Shown here: piece by piece, positions 18,018-25,925 of the stretch
How positions within the stretch are numbered: the first letter of the stretch is position 1
How the letters are laid out: each line of letters begins with the position of its first letter
Source of the DNA: Arthrobacter sp. TMP15
GTDB lineage: Bacteria; Actinomycetota; Actinomycetes; Actinomycetales; Micrococcaceae
Reading direction: 5' to 3'
DNA length: 64,000 bases
Assembly (NCBI RefSeq): GCF_039529835.1
Contig: NZ_CP154262.1
Coordinates: 3,472,001 to 3,536,000 of the forward strand
The notes under the pieces: generated by a model
What the model was told of the DNA's origin: nothing
Databases searched by the model: none
Seen by the model: only the letters and a program-made list of their open reading frames with translations
Program-made: the position numbers and the translations under genes

Positions 18018-19133
18018 TCAGATACCGTTAAGCGCCTCTGAGGTGGCGATCGTGGTGTACCGTGCCGCATCCGAAAGGGCCGCCTCGGGCGAGCCCGCCA
18101 CATCCGTTGCACTGACGGCAGCCACAACTCCATGCTCGGCCAATTGCGCGGGGCTCACAGTGATTCTGCCAGCCACAACCACCACCGGAATCCCCCTGGC
18201 ATGGGCGGCATCGGCCACTCCAAGCGGTCCCTTCCCGGAAAGCGACTGTGCATCAAGGGAGCCTTCTCCGGTAATGACAAGATCGGCGCTTTCAAGGGCT
18301 GTTTCCAGGTCGATCAGGGCTGCAACCAAGTCAAAGCCGCGTTCCACTGTGGCATTGGCATAGGCCACAAACATGGAGGGGAAGCCACCGGCTGCACCGG
18401 CGCCGGAGATATTGATGTTGGTGCCAGTGGATTCCCTGACCACCGATGCTAGGTTGCGTAAACCAGCATCGAGATGTTCGACGGCGTCCGCGTCGGCTCC
18501 CTTTTGTGGGCCAAATACATGCGCAGCACCCTGGAGTCCGTACAGCGGATTATCCACATCTACTGCCATCCGCACTTTAACCCCTGCCAGTCTCGGATCA
18601 AGTCCCGAAGCATCCACTGCCACCACGTCCACCAGCGGACCGCCGCCTAGGGGAACTAGATTTCCGTGCGCATCCAATAATTTAAGCCCTAGGGCGCGCA
18701 GGGCTCCGGTTCCGGCATCCGTCATGGCAGAACCGCCCAAGCCAATAATAATTTCCGTGGCCCCAGCTTCCAGCGCGGCGGCAACCAGCTGACCGGAACC
18801 GTAGGAGTGCGCCCGCAGGGAATTTTCAACAGTGGGCTCACTGAGCAGGTAGCCGCTGGCCTGAGCAGTTTCAATGACGGCCACAGCGGTCTTCTCCTGA
18901 AAGCCCCACACAGCAGCCACGGGTTTGAGAATGGGGCCAATCACAGTGTTTAAGCGTTCCGAAAAGCCGGCTGCGACAGCAGCCTCAACGGTACCTTCCC
19001 CGCCGTCGGCGATGGGAAGGGCAGTCACCACCGCGTCAGGGTAAACCCGCAGAGCACCTTCAGCCATGGCCGCGGCCGCTTCCGGGCCGGTGAGGGTCCC
19101 CTTGAACTTGTCGGGGGCAATGAGGATTCGCAT
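18018..19133 (-). CDS. glxK: Glycerate kinase
   Basis: Phosphorylates D-glycerate (2-kinase class I, GlxK/GarK family), feeding glyoxylate or sugar-acid breakdown into glycolysis. I start it at the ATG at 19133 (MRILIAPDKFKGTLTGPEAA), the typical family N-terminus, with GGATAGAGG upstream; the frame is open 12 codons more. Further motifs are PIADGGEGTVEA, LGGSAMTDAGTGALRALG and VITGEGSLDAQSLSGKGPLG. Length (371) is normal. It is last in a set of four same-strand genes (pfkB-type kinase, HAD, phosphodiesterase, this gene) with short gaps. Confidence 0.93.
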   Translation of the reverse strand: MRILIAPDKFKGTLTGPEAAAAMAEGALRVYPDAVVTALPIADGGEGTVEAAVAAGFSERLNTVIGPILKPVAAVWGFQEKTAVAVIETAQASGYLLSEPTVENSLRAHSYGSGQLVAAALEAGATEIIIGLGGSAMTDAGTGALRALGLKLLDAHGNLVPLGGGPLVDVVAVDASGLDPRLAGVKVRMAVDVDNPLYGLQGAAHVFGPQKGADADAVEHLDAGLRNLASVVRESTGTNINISGAGAAGGFPSMFVAYANATVERGFDLVAALIDLETALESADLVITGEGSLDAQSLSGKGPLGVADAAHARGIPVVVVAGRITVSPAQLAEHGVVAAVSATDVAGSPEAALSDAARYTTIATSEALNGI

Positions 19134-19172
19134 GCCTCTATCCTGCCACCGCTCACCGACATGGCTCAATGA

Positions 19173-19958
19173 TTACCTCCAGTAACCTCGCTGGCGCATA
19201 ACCTCGGCGAGCAGGTCTGCTCTATCCGTCATGATGCCATCCACCCCAAGCTCAAAGAGTTCATGCATTTGTGCCGGATCATCAATAGTCCAGACATGGA
19301 CCTTCAGACCCATCCGGTGCGCCCGGCGCACCTTTGCCCTGCTGGCAAGGTTTAGCCCCCTGTAGGTCCTGGGAATCTGCAGCACATCGACCTCACGCAT
19401 GATGAAACGGGTGAGCACCCTTGGCAACAACGGGGTCAAAAGGTAGTACGTCAGAAGTAGTTTCATTCCCGCCGAACTTGCCACCGGACGGCTCAGCCGC
19501 GCAAGCACTTGACGGCGGCGCTTGTCTGAGAAGGAGGCAATACAAACGCGCTCATGCAGGCCGTAGGTTTCAATCGCCGCAACGAGGGGTTCCACGGAAC
19601 CAGCATCCTTCACATCCACGTTAAACCTTGCGTTTGGCAACGCGGTAATGAATTCTTCGAGCGTGGCAATCGGCTCCCTGCCGCCAATCCGGGCACTTCT
19701 CACCACCGAGTGCGGCAACTGTGCAATGGTGCCGGCCAGATCCGTGGTGCGGTCAAGGGTTGCATCGTGGAACACCACCCCAACCCCGTCAGAGGTGGTG
19801 TTAATGTCAGTTTCGAGGTATTCGTAGCCCAGTCCCAGCGCTGCTTGAAACGCAGTCAACGAATTTTCCAGGCCGTCCAAAGAAAAGCCACGGTGTGCAA
19901 TAGCAAGTGGCTGTGCTGAATCCAGAAAAGGCTTTACTGAATTGCGGGTTGTCTTCAT
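19173..19958 (-). CDS. Glycerophosphodiester phosphodiesterase
   Basis: A GDPD-domain hydrolase (261 residues) that releases glycerol 3-phosphate from glycerophosphodiesters. The catalytic set is visible: AIAHRGFSLDGLENSLTAF (HR and the EN pair), YLETDINTTSDGVGVVFHD (E, D and the general-base His) and the late DVDGIM-like segment LGVDGIMTDRADLL. There is no signal peptide, so it is probably cytosolic. It lies 21 bp downstream of the HAD gene and about 40 bp before glycerate kinase, which fits a glycerol/glycerate phosphate theme, although that link is inference. Confidence 0.92.
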   Translation of the reverse strand: MKTTRNSVKPFLDSAQPLAIAHRGFSLDGLENSLTAFQAALGLGYEYLETDINTTSDGVGVVFHDATLDRTTDLAGTIAQLPHSVVRSARIGGREPIATLEEFITALPNARFNVDVKDAGSVEPLVAAIETYGLHERVCIASFSDKRRRQVLARLSRPVASSAGMKLLLTYYLLTPLLPRVLTRFIMREVDVLQIPRTYRGLNLASRAKVRRAHRMGLKVHVWTIDDPAQMHELFELGVDGIMTDRADLLAEVMRQRGYWR

Positions 19959-19979
19959 TTTCGATTATGCCTTGGTCAA

Positions 19980-20795
19980 TCAGGCCAGGCGCAGCGCAGC
20001 CAGGCGGGACTCGATAACTTGGGCCACGCCGTCGGCCTCAAAACGAGGTGCACGCAGCGCTGCAGCTGCGAGCGCTTGGGGGTGACCACTGGCCATCGCA
20101 TAGCCAGCACCGGCCCAACCCAGCATTTCAACGTCGTTTGGCATGTCACCAAATGCCACCACGTCAGCGGCCGCAATCCCACGGGCGCCAGCATATTGGG
20201 CCAGTGTGACGGCCTTGTTCACTCCTAGTGGACCCATTTCAAGCAGGGCCATCTCGGGAGCTGAGTGGGTCACTGCAAGCAGCGAGCCCACCCTCGGGGT
20301 CACGAGCTCCATGAATTCATCCGCGTTGCCAGTGTGCAGAACCGCAAGCATCTTCACGATCCCGCTATCCGCCATGTCGGGGGTGAGAACCTGGGACATG
20401 AAATCGGCACGACTGGCAGGGGCGCGTGTGCCATAAAACCCTTCTTCAATATGCAAACCGGCCAAAGACTCCAGGGCAAAGTAGGGTTTGGCAGCCAATT
20501 CAATGACGATGTTGCGGACCATCTCCACCGTGTCCCAGGTAAGCACATGGGAATCAAGGACTTTTTCGGTGCCAAGATCATACGTCACAGCACCATTGGA
20601 GCAAATAACAGTGCCCGTGTGCCCAATCTGTTCACGGATAGGATCCAGCCAGCGCGGCGGCCGGCCCGTCACAAACACAATGTCAATACCCGCTTCGGCC
20701 GCAGCCAAGAAGGCCTCCACGGTGCGGTTACTGATCTTTCCGTCGTGGCCCAAAATAGTTCCGTCAATGTCACTGGCAATTAAACGCATACTCAA
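19980..20795 (-). CDS. HAD-superfamily Cof-type phosphatase
   Basis: A 271-residue Cof-like HAD hydrolase. Motif I is LIASDIDGTILGHDGK, motif II is IVFVTGRPPRW, the motif III lysine lies in VNKAVTLAQYAG and motif IV is VVAFGDMPNDVEMLGWAGAG. A large C2 cap lies between. Start MSMRLIASDIDG; the ATG two codons later is equally possible. It sits between a PfkB-type kinase and a glycerophosphodiesterase, so a sugar- or glycerol-phosphate substrate is plausible but unproven. It is not a close duplicate of the HAD at 2770-3615. Confidence 0.85.
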   Translation of the reverse strand: MSMRLIASDIDGTILGHDGKISNRTVEAFLAAAEAGIDIVFVTGRPPRWLDPIREQIGHTGTVICSNGAVTYDLGTEKVLDSHVLTWDTVEMVRNIVIELAAKPYFALESLAGLHIEEGFYGTRAPASRADFMSQVLTPDMADSGIVKMLAVLHTGNADEFMELVTPRVGSLLAVTHSAPEMALLEMGPLGVNKAVTLAQYAGARGIAAADVVAFGDMPNDVEMLGWAGAGYAMASGHPQALAAAALRAPRFEADGVAQVIESRLAALRLA

Positions 20796-20822
20796 GGCTA
20801 TCCAACTTCCCTCACGTGCGGC

Positions 20823-21761
20823 TCACGTACGCATTTCCGCACGGTTAGGTGGGTTGGCTCCAGCCCGGGACACGGTCATGGCGGCGGCTCGGGCCGCGTA
20901 ATTGATCACTTCCGTCAAAGTTGCGGTTCCTATGGCACGCAGATCGGGGCGCCGCTGAGCCCCGTCCAGCTCCCTGTCAACAAGTGCTGACAAGAGGGCC
21001 GCCATGAAGGAGTCTCCTGCCCCGACTGTGTCCACAACCTTCACCAGAGGTACCGCACATGCACTCTCACCGTCCGCACACACCGCCCATGGGCCATCAC
21101 CGCCCTGGGTTAGAACCACGACGGCGGGACCTTCAGTACCGCCCAGAGCAAGCCAGTTGCGGGCCGATTCCTTGGGGTCAACGCCAGGATAAAGCCATGC
21201 GAGGTCCTCATCGGAGGCTTTGATGACATCTGCCAGAGAAACAAATTTCTCCGCCTGCTCCCGGGCATAGTCAACGTCGCTGATGATACTGGGGCGGCAA
21301 TTGGGATCGTAGGAGATGGTGGCGTGAGGGTGTGAACCCATGACTGCGGCCAGGACCTGCTCGGCGCCCGGTGCCAGCATGGTGGCGATGGAGCCGGTGT
21401 GGAGCAGGGTTGTCCCGGTCATCATAAAGTTGGGTTGCCCCTCAGCCCCACCCATCTCCGGCAGGGACCAGTCAAGCGCGAACTCATACGTTGCGGCGCC
21501 GTCCGCATCCAAGACCGCCCGGGCCACGGAGGTTGGCTGGTCATCAGGGGCTATGGGCACCATGACGTCATTGGCTCGAAGATGGCCAGCAACCATATCC
21601 CCATAAGCATCACGGCCGAACCTACCAAGGAACTGAACGGGGTGTCCCAGGCGGGCCAACCCGACGGCCACGTTCATGGGGCTGCCGCCCACATGCGGCT
21701 GTGGATCCTTGCCAATATGTACCACTTCATCAACTAAGGCTTCACCAATAACTGTCAACAT
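20823..21761 (-). CDS. PfkB-family carbohydrate kinase (fructokinase-like)
   Basis: A 312-residue ribokinase-fold sugar kinase. The N-terminal part has the substrate loop HVGGSPMNVAVGLARLGHPV and FLGRFGRDAYGD; the C-terminal signature with the catalytic Asp is VVDTVGAGDSFMAALLSALV. The pattern is closest to fructokinases, but ribose or deoxyribonucleoside kinases are alternatives. It is the first gene of a probable four-gene unit running to glycerate kinase. Confidence 0.85.
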   Translation of the reverse strand: MLTVIGEALVDEVVHIGKDPQPHVGGSPMNVAVGLARLGHPVQFLGRFGRDAYGDMVAGHLRANDVMVPIAPDDQPTSVARAVLDADGAATYEFALDWSLPEMGGAEGQPNFMMTGTTLLHTGSIATMLAPGAEQVLAAVMGSHPHATISYDPNCRPSIISDVDYAREQAEKFVSLADVIKASDEDLAWLYPGVDPKESARNWLALGGTEGPAVVVLTQGGDGPWAVCADGESACAVPLVKVVDTVGAGDSFMAALLSALVDRELDGAQRRPDLRAIGTATLTEVINYAARAAAMTVSRAGANPPNRAEMRT

Positions 21762-21883
21762 GGCACTAGCCTATTGCCCGTGCGATTGAAACAGCCGTCC
21801 GAACCCGTGCGTTATCCGAATATTTGTGTGATAGTCGGCGATGCTGCTCGCCTGGGGCCAGCTCGGGAGCTTAGGCTCAATGT

Positions 21884-22987
21884 ATGAGTAGTAACTGGGA
21901 ACGCCTCGATGAATCACTGCGCCCGGCTGTCGCTGCTTCGGTGGCTGACTTTGAACGGACGTTGCCGGCTTTGCAGCGAGTCACCGCTGAAATGGAATCC
22001 CTTGTCAGGGACGTTCTCAGCGAGGCCGAAGATAAGCCACTTTTTGTTACCAGCCGCACCAAGAGCATTGATTCTTTCAGGGAAAAAGCGTCCCGGATGG
22101 TGTCCGAGCCGGATGCCGCCCCTGCCCTGCAATTCCCTGAGCCGCTGCGTAACCTCACTGACATGGTGGGTGTCCGGGTCATTACCACTCTGCCTGGCGA
22201 AAACGCTCTGGCCGCAAACCTGATTAAACGCAAAAGAAGCATTTTTGATTGCCGGGGCGACACGGAGAAGGACATTGGCTCCATTGAGTCCGGCACTTAT
22301 GGTTATTCCAGCCGCCACTTGATCCTACGCACCATCCAAAACGATGTGGTGCGGGCCTATCAGGAACAGCTTGACCCCGGCACCAAGGCCAATGGCAGCT
22401 ACTTTTTTGAGTGCCAGATCAGGACTATCTTTGCTCATGCCTGGAGTGAAATTGAGCACGACATACGTTTCAAGTCCCAGGATCCGCGGGCGTGGAGCCC
22501 GTACTTTGACAGGCAGTTCACGGCCACCGCGGCCATGCTTGAGACAGTTGAGTCGGCGTTTTCTGAGCTCCACGACAGGTATGAAACTGTCACAAGTTAC
22601 TGGGACACCGAGGGTGAAGGCAATATCTCACTGACGCCGAACAGGATCAAGGCTGTGTGGCAGACCCTGCTGCCTCACGTTGATAGGAAGTCCGACGACG
22701 ACTGGGGCTGGTCTGCAGAACTCGTGGCGGCCCACGGACTAGGTAAAACAGTGGACCTTGCAGCACTTCTGCAGCCCGAAATTATCTCTAATGTGCGCAA
22801 AGCCCTGGACCACAGGTACTCCCCCGGTCCTGACAGGCTCCTGGATGACCTGCTCCTGTGGCAATTCGGTGAAAGCCATATTGATCTCACTGCCGAAGAC
22901 CCTTCATCCGAGGCGACCCCACGCCGAGACAGCCTAATTCGCCGTCATCAGCAAATGCAGCGTTATCGCAAAGCCCAAGGGTTCTAG
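21884..22987 (+). CDS. RelA/SpoT-domain GTP pyrophosphokinase
   Basis: A 367-residue protein with a (p)ppGpp synthetase domain but no HD hydrolase, TGS or ACT domain, so it belongs with the small alarmone synthetase-like proteins rather than long RSH enzymes. Visible motifs: RTKSIDSFREKASRM, LTDMVGVRVITTLPGE, GYSSRHLIL and ECQIRTIFAHAWSEIEHDIR (the Glu-x-Gln-x-Arg and His/Glu region of the active site). The C-terminal ~130 residues are helical and of unknown role. It stands alone with no antitoxin-sized neighbour on its strand. Confidence 0.85.
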   Translation: MSSNWERLDESLRPAVAASVADFERTLPALQRVTAEMESLVRDVLSEAEDKPLFVTSRTKSIDSFREKASRMVSEPDAAPALQFPEPLRNLTDMVGVRVITTLPGENALAANLIKRKRSIFDCRGDTEKDIGSIESGTYGYSSRHLILRTIQNDVVRAYQEQLDPGTKANGSYFFECQIRTIFAHAWSEIEHDIRFKSQDPRAWSPYFDRQFTATAAMLETVESAFSELHDRYETVTSYWDTEGEGNISLTPNRIKAVWQTLLPHVDRKSDDDWGWSAELVAAHGLGKTVDLAALLQPEIISNVRKALDHRYSPGPDRLLDDLLLWQFGESHIDLTAEDPSSEATPRRDSLIRRHQQMQRYRKAQGF

Positions 22988-23035
22988 CGGACTGGCTGGG
23001 CAATCAGAAGCTTGGCAATCAGTAGTTTGGCAATG

Positions 23036-23093
23036 AAGAGAGTCGCCTGTGCACTATCAGGATTTCTCCTGATAGTGCACAGGCGACTCTCTT
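23036..23093. terminator. Long perfect palindromic terminator
   Basis: Arms of 26 bp (23037-23062 and 23067-23092) are perfectly complementary around a TTTC loop; the plus strand ends in a T-run (CTCTTTT). It ends the RelA/SpoT-domain gene. Confidence 0.85.
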
Positions 23094-23160
23094 TTGATGC
23101 ATAAAGTGCGCCAACTGCAGCAACGTTAAAATCGTTGACGGTTAGCTGTTTTGGGGAGTT

Positions 23161-23358
23161 TTAGCACATACGAAAGCCAAAGACGTTGCATGGAACAAAC
23201 CACATGCCGTAAGTAGTGGCTACATTGCCAGGTTTCATTGAAATATTTATATTACTGGCATTAATGGGACTGGCCTGGGCAGGTGACAGCCCCGGGGCAA
23301 GGATCAGGCCAGCGGCAAGAACTGCGGCTACGCCGACGGAGGCAATGGGGTTTTTCAT
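23161..23358 (-). CDS. Small secreted peptide of unknown function
   Basis: A 65-residue product with a clear Sec signal: MKNP, then the hydrophobic core IASVGVAAVLAAGLILAPGL and an Ala-x-Ala-type cleavage site at SPAQAS. The predicted mature peptide is about 36 residues, begins near SPINASNINISMKPG, and ends VPCNVFGFRMC, with two Cys six residues apart that could form a disulphide-closed C-terminal loop. I start it at the ATG at 23358 because GAAAGG lies upstream. It is the last element of a same-strand series: sensor kinase, micro-ORF, response regulator, this peptide. Signal, bacteriocin or structural roles are all possible; I recognise no family. Confidence 0.65.
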   Translation of the reverse strand: MKNPIASVGVAAVLAAGLILAPGLSPAQASPINASNINISMKPGNVATTYGMWFVPCNVFGFRMC

Positions 23359-23515
23359 GAGGAAACCTTTCAAGATCAATGATGCGAATCACCATGACAT
23401 GGCTGCTCCCCAGCTTAGGGCCACGCGTGCGCCAAAAGGACATCAAGAACCTTATAAACCCCTGTCTTTTTGGACAGTCTTTGGCCGGGTTTGGAACTTT
23501 TCGATCCAATAAATC

Positions 23516-24190
23516 CTAAGCGATGACCCCTGTTCGAAGCGCTGTGATAACAATCTGCAACCTGTCACGAGCCGAGAATTTCCGCCCCAAACGGACCAAG
23601 TGATATTTCACCGTTGATTCCGAAAGGTGCAGGGCGGAGGCGATCTCACTGTTGCTTTGCCCCTCGCACAGCAGCTTTAATACGTCTTCTTCTCTCTCTG
23701 AGAGTTCAATGGCGCTTCGCTGCCTGGTGGCGGGAAGGCTCTTGCGAACGTCGGCAACGAGGAGGTGCGTGACCCCTGGGTCAATCGGGCACTCGCCCGC
23801 ATGAACTTCTCTGACCGCTGCCACGATGCGCTCGGGCTTGGCATCCTTGACTACGTAACCGCTGGCCCCGGCAATGAGGGCGGATTTGAGGTACACATCG
23901 GAAATGTGGCCCGTCACAACAAGTATGCGTACCTCTGGCAGTTCGGCCACTATTCGTCGAATTGCCGCAATGCCGTCCATGACAGGCATTTGAATGTCAA
24001 TGAGCATGACGTCAGGGTGGTGTTCGTGGGCCAACCGGACGGCCTGTGCGCCGTTCTCGCCTTCGGCTACCACCGATACGTCAGTTGCTTGGGAAAGATA
24101 AGTGCGCAATGCGCCTCGGACGAATTTTTCGTCGTCCACGATGACCACGTCAATTGATTTAGTTGTTACCGCATTCAAAGTCATGGTCAC
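23516..24190 (-). CDS. NarL/LuxR-family response regulator
   Basis: A 224-residue DNA-binding response regulator. The receiver domain has the acidic pair in VVIVDDEKFVRGAL and the phospho-acceptor Asp65 in MLIDIQMPVMDG; Thr and Lys switch residues are in ILVVTGHISD and GYVVKDAKPERI. The C-terminal LuxR helix-turn-helix is LSEREEDVLKLLCEGQSNSE with HLSESTVKYHLVRLGRKF. It is the obvious partner of the histidine kinase at 24548-25765. The two are unusually far apart (357 bp) with a short peptide ORF between. Confidence 0.93.
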   Translation of the reverse strand: MTMTLNAVTTKSIDVVIVDDEKFVRGALRTYLSQATDVSVVAEGENGAQAVRLAHEHHPDVMLIDIQMPVMDGIAAIRRIVAELPEVRILVVTGHISDVYLKSALIAGASGYVVKDAKPERIVAAVREVHAGECPIDPGVTHLLVADVRKSLPATRQRSAIELSEREEDVLKLLCEGQSNSEIASALHLSESTVKYHLVRLGRKFSARDRLQIVITALRTGVIA

Positions 24191-24217
24191 AGTCTACGTA
24201 CCTAGATTCGCGGTGAT

Positions 24218-24250
24218 GGCCATAGTAGTGGCCATAGTAGTGGCCATAGG
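24218..24250. repeat. Short tandem repeat upstream of response regulator
   Basis: The 12-base unit GGCCATAGTAGT occurs twice and is followed by a partial third copy (GGCCATAG). It lies between the micro-ORF stop and the response regulator start, inside the probable leader or promoter of the regulator gene. Function unknown. Confidence 0.6.
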
Positions 24251-24262
24251 TACCAGCAACTC

Positions 24263-24370
24263 TCAGCGAGTCGGCGTTGTGGGAAAAGAACCGGCTGGCC
24301 AAATTCCTCCCGGCTTTGACGCACCCTGTTGTCCCGGGCGGGCAGCTCCAAGCAAGCGCAGTTCATTCAT
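24263..24370 (-). CDS. Candidate 35-residue micro-protein between kinase and regulator
   Basis: On the minus strand an ATG at 24370 is preceded by a strong, well-spaced Shine-Dalgarno (AGAAGGAGAAGGCC). The frame encodes 35 residues beginning MNELRLLGAARPGQQ and ending FPTTPTR before TGA. It has one Trp, several Gly and Pro, no Cys and no signal peptide. It sits in the 357-bp gap between histidine kinase and response regulator, same strand. The ribosome binding site is the main support; it could be a leader peptide, a signalling peptide precursor or simply an unused start. Confidence 0.45.
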   Translation of the reverse strand: MNELRLLGAARPGQQGASKPGGIWPAGSFPTTPTR

Positions 24371-24547
24371 GGCCTTCTCCTTCTATTAGGCGGGGAGTCG
24401 GCAACATCTTTAAGAAATTGTGCTGTCATCAGCCCCGCGTACGTTATTACGCTATGCAAGGAGAAGCCTGCATTCAATGCTCTCTCGTCAAGTCTGGCCA
24501 AAGGGACGAGGGAATCGGGCACTAGAAGAGAGAGACTGGTCAAATAG

Positions 24548-25765
24548 TCACATCGGGCGGCCGGCGAAGGGCAACACGACGTGCACACGCCACCACCCAT
24601 TAATAGGCCCGGCCTCAAGTGTGCCGCCCAATCGCGAAGCCCGTTCTCGCAGCCCAGCCAGACCAGTGCCGGAGACCGGCAGGCCCGGCTTACCAGGAGT
24701 CATCCGGTTTTGCACGCTCAACTCAATACATTCTTCTTTTACGTCCACGGAGATATCACATTCGCTGCCCCCACCGGCATGCTTGACGGCATTAGTAGCG
24801 CTTTCCTGCAACACCCGCAGGACAGTGGATCGCAACCCATTGGGAGTCCGCTCCAAGTCTCCGGATGTTGTGACACGTGTGGGGACACTAAGTCCATTGA
24901 GCATCTTCTGCGCATCGGCAATGCTCTGTGCCAAATCTATACAGGCCGGGTTGGGCGAAACATCAGAGTCCGTTCCAGGTACGCCCTGGGGAACCTCATC
25001 GGCGCGCATTGTCTGGAGAAGCCTGCGCAGGTCATCAAGTGAGTTCCGCGCCATCCCACCAATTTCGGTCAAGGCATGCGCGCGGTCACTCTCCTCTTTA
25101 GAAATCGTGCCAAGGTTTGCCTGCACCGCAATCATTGTCAGCCCATGAGTAACAACGTCATGCAATTCACGCGCCAATTCCATGCGCTGTTCAAGGGCCG
25201 CCTGAGCGGCTTTTTCCTCTGCTTCCTTTTGAGCGCGTTCAACCCGGAGGGCCTTCTCTCTCAAGAGTTTTACCGCTAATCCTGGTGTTATGAGCAGCAA
25301 CGTGGCGAATAAATAGGCCCAAAGTGCCGCCACGCTCAGCTCTGAGACACCAAATATCCAAATAATCTGCCACGCTAGAAAAAAACCAACTATAACTGCC
25401 AAACTTCGGGTGGAGACTCGGTATGCGGCAACGGCAAGCGCCCCAAACGCCAAAATAAGTGCACCGCCCGGCTGCGTGCTTGGGTACATGGCTGCCAGCA
25501 TCACCACAAAAGCTATAGCTGTCAGGCGAGGCCAGAACGCGATTGTCATCCATACAGCCCAGTAGCTGGCAGTGCCGGCCAGCGCCCACCAGGGAAATTG
25601 TCCAGTCTGCGCTTTCATGATGAACAGGCGCGTATCATCAACAGCCGAAACAGTGACTAGAACTGCGACAAGGAAAGATACCCACGCCGGAATCGGTGAA
25701 CTGCCAACTTTCAGCACCCCGGCATAGTTCGAACTACCCCGGACCTTCTCCGGTATTAGGCGCAA
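24548..25765 (-). CDS. Sensor histidine kinase (HisKA_3, DesK/NarX type)
   Basis: A 405-residue membrane kinase. About six hydrophobic helices fill residues ~25-170 with only short loops, so signal sensing is likely in or near the membrane. A coiled linker (LREKALRVERAQKEAEEKAA) leads to the HisKA_3 box ARELHDVVTHGLTMIAVQAN, where His of LHDVV is the phospho-acceptor. The HATPase region follows, with N-box VLRVLQESATNAVKHAGGG and G-box SGTGLAGLRERASRLGGTLE. The start is uncertain: TTG at 25765 or a later GTG near VLKVGSS. It pairs with the response regulator downstream. Confidence 0.9.
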   Translation of the reverse strand: MRLIPEKVRGSSNYAGVLKVGSSPIPAWVSFLVAVLVTVSAVDDTRLFIMKAQTGQFPWWALAGTASYWAVWMTIAFWPRLTAIAFVVMLAAMYPSTQPGGALILAFGALAVAAYRVSTRSLAVIVGFFLAWQIIWIFGVSELSVAALWAYLFATLLLITPGLAVKLLREKALRVERAQKEAEEKAAQAALEQRMELARELHDVVTHGLTMIAVQANLGTISKEESDRAHALTEIGGMARNSLDDLRRLLQTMRADEVPQGVPGTDSDVSPNPACIDLAQSIADAQKMLNGLSVPTRVTTSGDLERTPNGLRSTVLRVLQESATNAVKHAGGGSECDISVDVKEECIELSVQNRMTPGKPGLPVSGTGLAGLRERASRLGGTLEAGPINGWWRVHVVLPFAGRPM

Positions 25766-25925
25766 CTCAGAACCGGCCCTTCAATGAAACTAAGGCATCC
25801 GCGAGCTGACAAAGGCATGCAGGAAGCCCCTGAATGGTGAAACTGGATGTGTTCATTGACCAATCGTCCCAGTTTTTTCGCATAATGTACCGTTTCATAC
25901 CGTATTGCGCTGTCCGCGCGGCACA

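Noticed and set aside
21884-22987. RelA/SpoT-domain protein as the toxin of a toxin-antitoxin pair
   Set aside because: No small antitoxin-like gene adjoins it on its strand, and a strong terminator follows at once.
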